From positions 8,320,610 through 8,384,609 of the forward strand of contig JAKTNV010000014.1 in the NCBI GenBank assembly GCA_022747635.1: DNA of 64,000 nt, given 5' to 3'. How positions within the stretch are numbered: position 1 is the first letter of the stretch; each line of letters opens with the position of its first letter. The notes under the pieces were generated by a model, which was not told the DNA's origin, searched no databases, and worked only from the letters and a program-made list of their open reading frames with translations. Made by a program: the position numbers and the translations under genes. Below, piece by piece: positions 59,791 through 64,000 of the stretch. The stretch comes from Hetaerina americana (lineage: Eukaryota; Arthropoda; Insecta; Odonata; Calopterygidae).

Positions 59791-61799
59791 AGAATTAATT
59801 TATTTTCTGAGGCCCGGCAATTCCATACGCTGCTCGTTCTTTAAAAAAAATCTTCCGAATAAAACCTGTGCAGAGCCTCCCAATCTCTCAGCAGATATAT
59901 CAACTCAATCCTCAGCACTGATTGAATAACAATTTATCGGCTTAATTTCAATGCTCCTTCACGTTTAAGAGTTGAAGAGTGCAGATAAAACAACGTAACT
60001 TGTTGAGTGTTCACTTCAATAACAGTGTTTCATTGTATTGCATAAATTTATAGTGGTACAGTTAGTCACTGAAAGCTGCTGCTGAATCAATGCGGAAAAC
60101 TGAAGAGCAACTATATAGACCAGCAACCATGATTCAATGGCTAAATCATAATATATTACACAAAGTACCAGGATGTAGTCCTCACTCTAAGAATTAAAAA
60201 AACGGGTTAAATGTATGAATTACCCTGCTTCGGGTTACATTTTTTACGAGGAGTGCCACTCAAAGTTGTTCACGTTTTAAAACAGCATGATTTAAAATAT
60301 TAGAAAATATAAATAATATAAAGAAATGCAAAAAATTATTAAAACTCTGGTGTCAATTAAATAGGAAAGATAATAAAACCGGAAACTATTAGAGGCGAAA
60401 ACACTGCCTTCCACCAATATTAGCCTGATATCGTTCTCCAGTTTGCAGATCTAATCAAGCTGTTATTTTGATCTATACCTGATTCGTATCGGGAGAAGAC
60501 CTGAAGACTGGAAATGAAAATAGTCCTCCCCTGGACGAGACATTGCGAGGAGGGAAAAATTGAGTGACGAGAATGATGTGGTCTGTTTCCCTAAGTAGCA
60601 CACGTTTTCTTACCACTCTTTTTTCTTAAACTTCATAATCAAAGAATATAATATTCATTTAACGAAATAAAAATTCATATTTTTTTTATAAATGCCCCCA
60701 GCCAACGATATATCGTTTTCACAGTCACAGATTTATTACATCAGCCAACAAAATCTATTCCTCTCACCAATAAAGTTGAATATTCCCATAAATCTAACTT
60801 ATTTTCTAATCTCTATTCATATATCTCGTTGTCATACATTTATTTTTTACTTTTTTAAATAAATACACTTTATCACAATTAATTTCTCATGAGTGAGAGT
60901 TTTATCGGTTGGAAGAAAAGGAAGTGGGAGAATATAACGCGAAAGCGTTTAAGAAAACAGAATGGCAAGTCTGTTGGAGATCATATGTGAATATGATGAT
61001 GAAATTAATGAAAAAGAAAGATAAAATCAGGAGCTGCGAATAAGGGAAAAGGGAAGGGTGGAATGACTATGCATGAAGAGGAAAACTGTTCTATTTATTC
61101 AAGGGTTAAAGCCTAAGAGGAGCTATGAATCAATTAGTAATAATACGTCATAGCACTGTGATCCTCGATATTGGAAAAAATCTACAAAAATAACGAATTA
61201 AGGGCAAACATGAGATCCTCGAGGTCATTTTTCTAATCAGACATCTCGTACGTCAGCTACACCACATGTATACTAGAGGAGAGAAATGATAATTCTTAAT
61301 AAAATTTCTTCCAAAGATAGCTGCAGGAAAAAAGGGCTTCAAAGTGGTATAAAAATCTTAAATTAATACAAAAAATTGATTAATTGCACATTTACTAAGA
61401 TTTTCCCTATTTTTTCGATAAAATAAGTAATCTTTTGTTAATAACTCTTGCGAATCCTTTCATTCGATGGTTTAAACTTTTTATTTCTCCTCAACATGGC
61501 TTTACCATTTTAAAACAAATATCATACGTGACTCGTGTTTAGTTCGACTCAACTTTTTTCGTTGGAAAGCTCGTCATCTGTAACTCCGCAGTCCATGCAC
61601 AGTATGGGCATTGTGATTATAGGAAAATTTTCCATAGCATAAGCGGTGTTATTTTTAAACATATCAGTATATTTGAAAATAAGTTTATAATAAATAATCA
61701 TAGGCTTTCCTTATGAAAATCGGAGGGAAACAGGCTGGAGCTATTTTATCCTGGAGGGTATTTTTGACTATCAGGAGACACAAGAAACGTTTCAGAGTG
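59791..61799. other. AT-rich intergenic DNA
   Basis: 2 kb with no supportable feature between two purine-rich blocks. Confidence 0.5.
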
Positions 61800-63050
61800 T
61801 GAGGAGGAGAAAATCGCAGCAGTGAAGGTCGTCAGGTTGAAAAAATGAGTATAAATGACAAGATATAGAAGTTCGGGCGGTTTTTCAACCATGTTTGAAT
61901 GGAAACCATTGTGTAGAGAGAGAGAGAGAGAGATGGAGAAAAGAGAAAGGAGGTCCTCTGGAACGGTCTGAAATGGAACAGTAGATGGGTTTGGAGGAAA
62001 AAATGGTTTTTAAAAAGAATAAAAAAGTCACGTGAGAGAGAATAATTGGTTTCGTGAGGCTGAACGGGAGGCGTAGTTGGTTTGGGTGCCGTGATGGGGA
62101 GAGGCGCGGAACGTGGAGAGAGGAGCCAGCAAGGTGAGATAGAAAGGGAGTGAGATTGGGGAAGTTAGGGAGAAAGCATGAAGGGATTATTGTTGACGAA
62201 CGGGAGAGTGAGAGGGAGAGAGAGGGTGGGAGGATTGGGATGAATGGGGAGGGGGGAAGGGTGAGGCTTAAAGGAAAAAAAAATAAAGACTCTCGAGGAA
62301 GGCAGAGGGAACTGGATGAAGGGAATAATACATTGAGATTGGATGAATGAAGCAAGGTTGTGCGCGGGGAAGGTGAGTTTGTTCCATGAGATGGGAACGG
62401 AGACGAAGAGAGGCACCGCGTCTCGAGGATGAGGAATTAGTCCGGGTGGAACGGGAGGGAGGCATGAGGGAAGGCGAGAGAGAATCGCGCGACGGGAAGA
62501 ATTAGAGGAGGGCGGGGAGGGATGAGTCGGGGAGTGGATACGCGGGAAGGGGCTAATCTTGAGAATTAGTGACAGCGGAGGAAAGGGAGCGAAGAGAGGT
62601 GGGCGGGCGGGTCCACAAGATGGTGGGCGAGATGGGAAAGGAGGGGAGGTGGGGCAGGAACCGTGAGCAAGGGACGTGATGGAATGGGGTGAGGGTGGGA
62701 AAGCAGGGGTGGCGGGAGCGAGTTTTGAGAGATAAAGGGAAAGGCGGCGAGGGAGCGGTTTTGCGGGGGAGGATGGGGAATATGAGGGTGGGATTTGGCG
62801 GGTGGGTGATGGTGGGTGCGAAATGAGGAAAAAGCGAAGGCGGACCGGTTGGGGAGCTGAATGAAAGGAGTCTGGCAGGAAAAAAAACTTTCTCGGGACG
62901 GAGAGAGAGGGGGAGGGCAAGGCGTGGGACCCTTCGGAAATGGAGGCAGGAGGGCAAGGAGAAAAAAAATCAGGCGAGAGAGAGAGGTGGGGGGATCGAA
63001 GATGGAGCAAGAAATACGCTTACAGAAAAAGCCATGTCGTAAGTGGGTGG
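61800..63050. repeat. Purine-rich block with (GA)n (plus strand)
   Basis: The plus strand is GA-rich with (GA)n at 61915-61932 and 62208-62225. Minus frames of 156, 232 and 281 codons overlap in different phases and are Pro/Ser/Leu-rich; they are regarded as compositional. Confidence 0.6.
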
Positions 63051-64000
63051 AATATTGACGAAAGATAATAAGTTTCCCAATGAAAGTCCCCAACCTCGAC
63101 CAAGTTTTTATAGGCGAATGAAAACTGAGATTCCCAGCTTTCGCATACATTAAACACACTTTTTCTCTGCAGTAGAAATGAAATGGTTCCGTCGAAAACT
63201 TTTGAATTGCATCTCCGGATTTCATATCCGCATCCATTTGATAACCTAACCAAATTTTATTCATCCTTCTTTGAGTTTAGGATAAAAGTACAAAAACATC
63301 AATGCCATAAGCAATTTTTAAATTGGTGATTACGGCTGCCATTCTTAACGTGGTGAAATTACGTGGGGTAAAGGATGTTATCAAATTTTACCTTAGATAG
63401 CAGAGTAAATTAGACACAGCTCACTCAAAATTAAGTGAAGGACTGTACACAACTGAACAAAACATCTAAATTAAGAAAATTTACTCAATATTGGCGTCAT
63501 AATACGTTCCACCATATTTTATGACAGTTGAAGAAGTTTCCAACATTTAAAATAAGAAAGAAGTTCGACTGAGTCCGGGTAAATTCTTAGCTATGGTGCT
63601 GATGACAACATGACCTGAACCTTGGAACTTGAAATGATCAAACTGGGAGACTGGGAGGAATGGAGGCGTTAAAACTCATGTGATATCAGACTAATGGTGA
63701 CAAGTTTAGGCAATGAACATGATGGATGCAATGAATTAGGATTGGATACAAGGTTAGACATTACAGAAGGAAAACGAAGAAGATTCAACACTCATAAAAA
63801 ATGATTTGTAATTCAGAAAAAATATATTCAATCCAATAAATTTCAGTTTTGAATGTTAAAGGACAGTGAAATTAAAATCGATTGAGTACAATATGATTCG
63901 TATAGCTACAAAGTATTTTATATAAAAAATGTATACTACATGACGAAATGATAATGGTAGATAACTCAAGTCAAAATAAGAAAATAGCAACAGTAAAAAA
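63051..64000. other. AT-rich intergenic DNA
   Basis: No feature recognised to the end of the window. Confidence 0.5.

Noticed and set aside
61720..61870. Possible further RTE remnant (KIGGKQ-like reading)
   Set aside because: Similarity covers only a few residues and does not extend; not above chance by eye.
62165..63264. 281- and 232-codon minus-strand frames
   Set aside because: Same compositional effect in a (GA)n-rich block; the overlapping frames conflict.

Overview
This looks like eukaryotic, non-coding, repeat-rich nuclear DNA, most likely from an arthropod and probably an insect. The support is its AT-rich background, long (TA)n, (CA)n and (GA)n microsatellites, several mariner-type DNA transposons, an RTE-clade non-LTR retrotransposon and tRNA-derived SINEs. 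I could not assign a species. I found no host gene that I can name, no rRNA, no operon-like arrangement and no CRISPR. One short minus-strand open stretch near 8.1-8.3 kb reads like protein but I do not recognise it.

Mobile elements carry most of the interpretable content. The main one is a nearly complete RTE retrotransposon (about 24911-28289). Its endonuclease frame is open with every catalytic motif visible. Its reverse-transcriptase frame is broken by three stops and two frameshifts. (TA)n lies on both sides. Other copies of the family are present: truncated 3' ends at about 4955-5160 and 19190-19300, a decayed C-terminal piece at 55590-56165, and a reverse-transcriptase scrap at 48050-48190. 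Four mariner-type elements are visible: a full-length but broken one (23086-24364), an internally deleted one with 40-bp identical inverted ends (16157-17078), and two decayed fragments (870-1345 and 45730-46000). Three dispersed copies of a tRNA-derived SINE-like repeat (21450-21745, 41215-41430, 49395-49685) share a conserved central core but have different heads.

The most unusual structure is a 238-bp near-perfect palindrome with no spacer (35711-35948). Each arm holds a 72-nt tRNA-like cloverleaf, and the two point away from each other. Shorter perfect or near-perfect inverted repeats occur at 10565-10595, 24687-24718, 34626-34680, 42104-42156, 42421-42456 and 53456-53501.

About 11 kb consists of strand-asymmetric polypurine or polypyrimidine blocks, most with (GA)n/(CT)n cores. 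Five are purine-rich on the plus strand (3.6-4.1, 36.8-38.1, 39.5-40.2, 56.2-59.8, 61.8-63.1 kb). Five are pyrimidine-rich (12.9-13.3, 14.4-15.2, 22.0-22.5, 30.2-31.1, 32.5-33.7 kb). They create many long spurious reading frames rich in Ser, Pro, Leu and Phe, none of which I accept as genes. The remainder is AT-rich sequence in which I see no gene, plus a few GC-richer islands of unknown nature.
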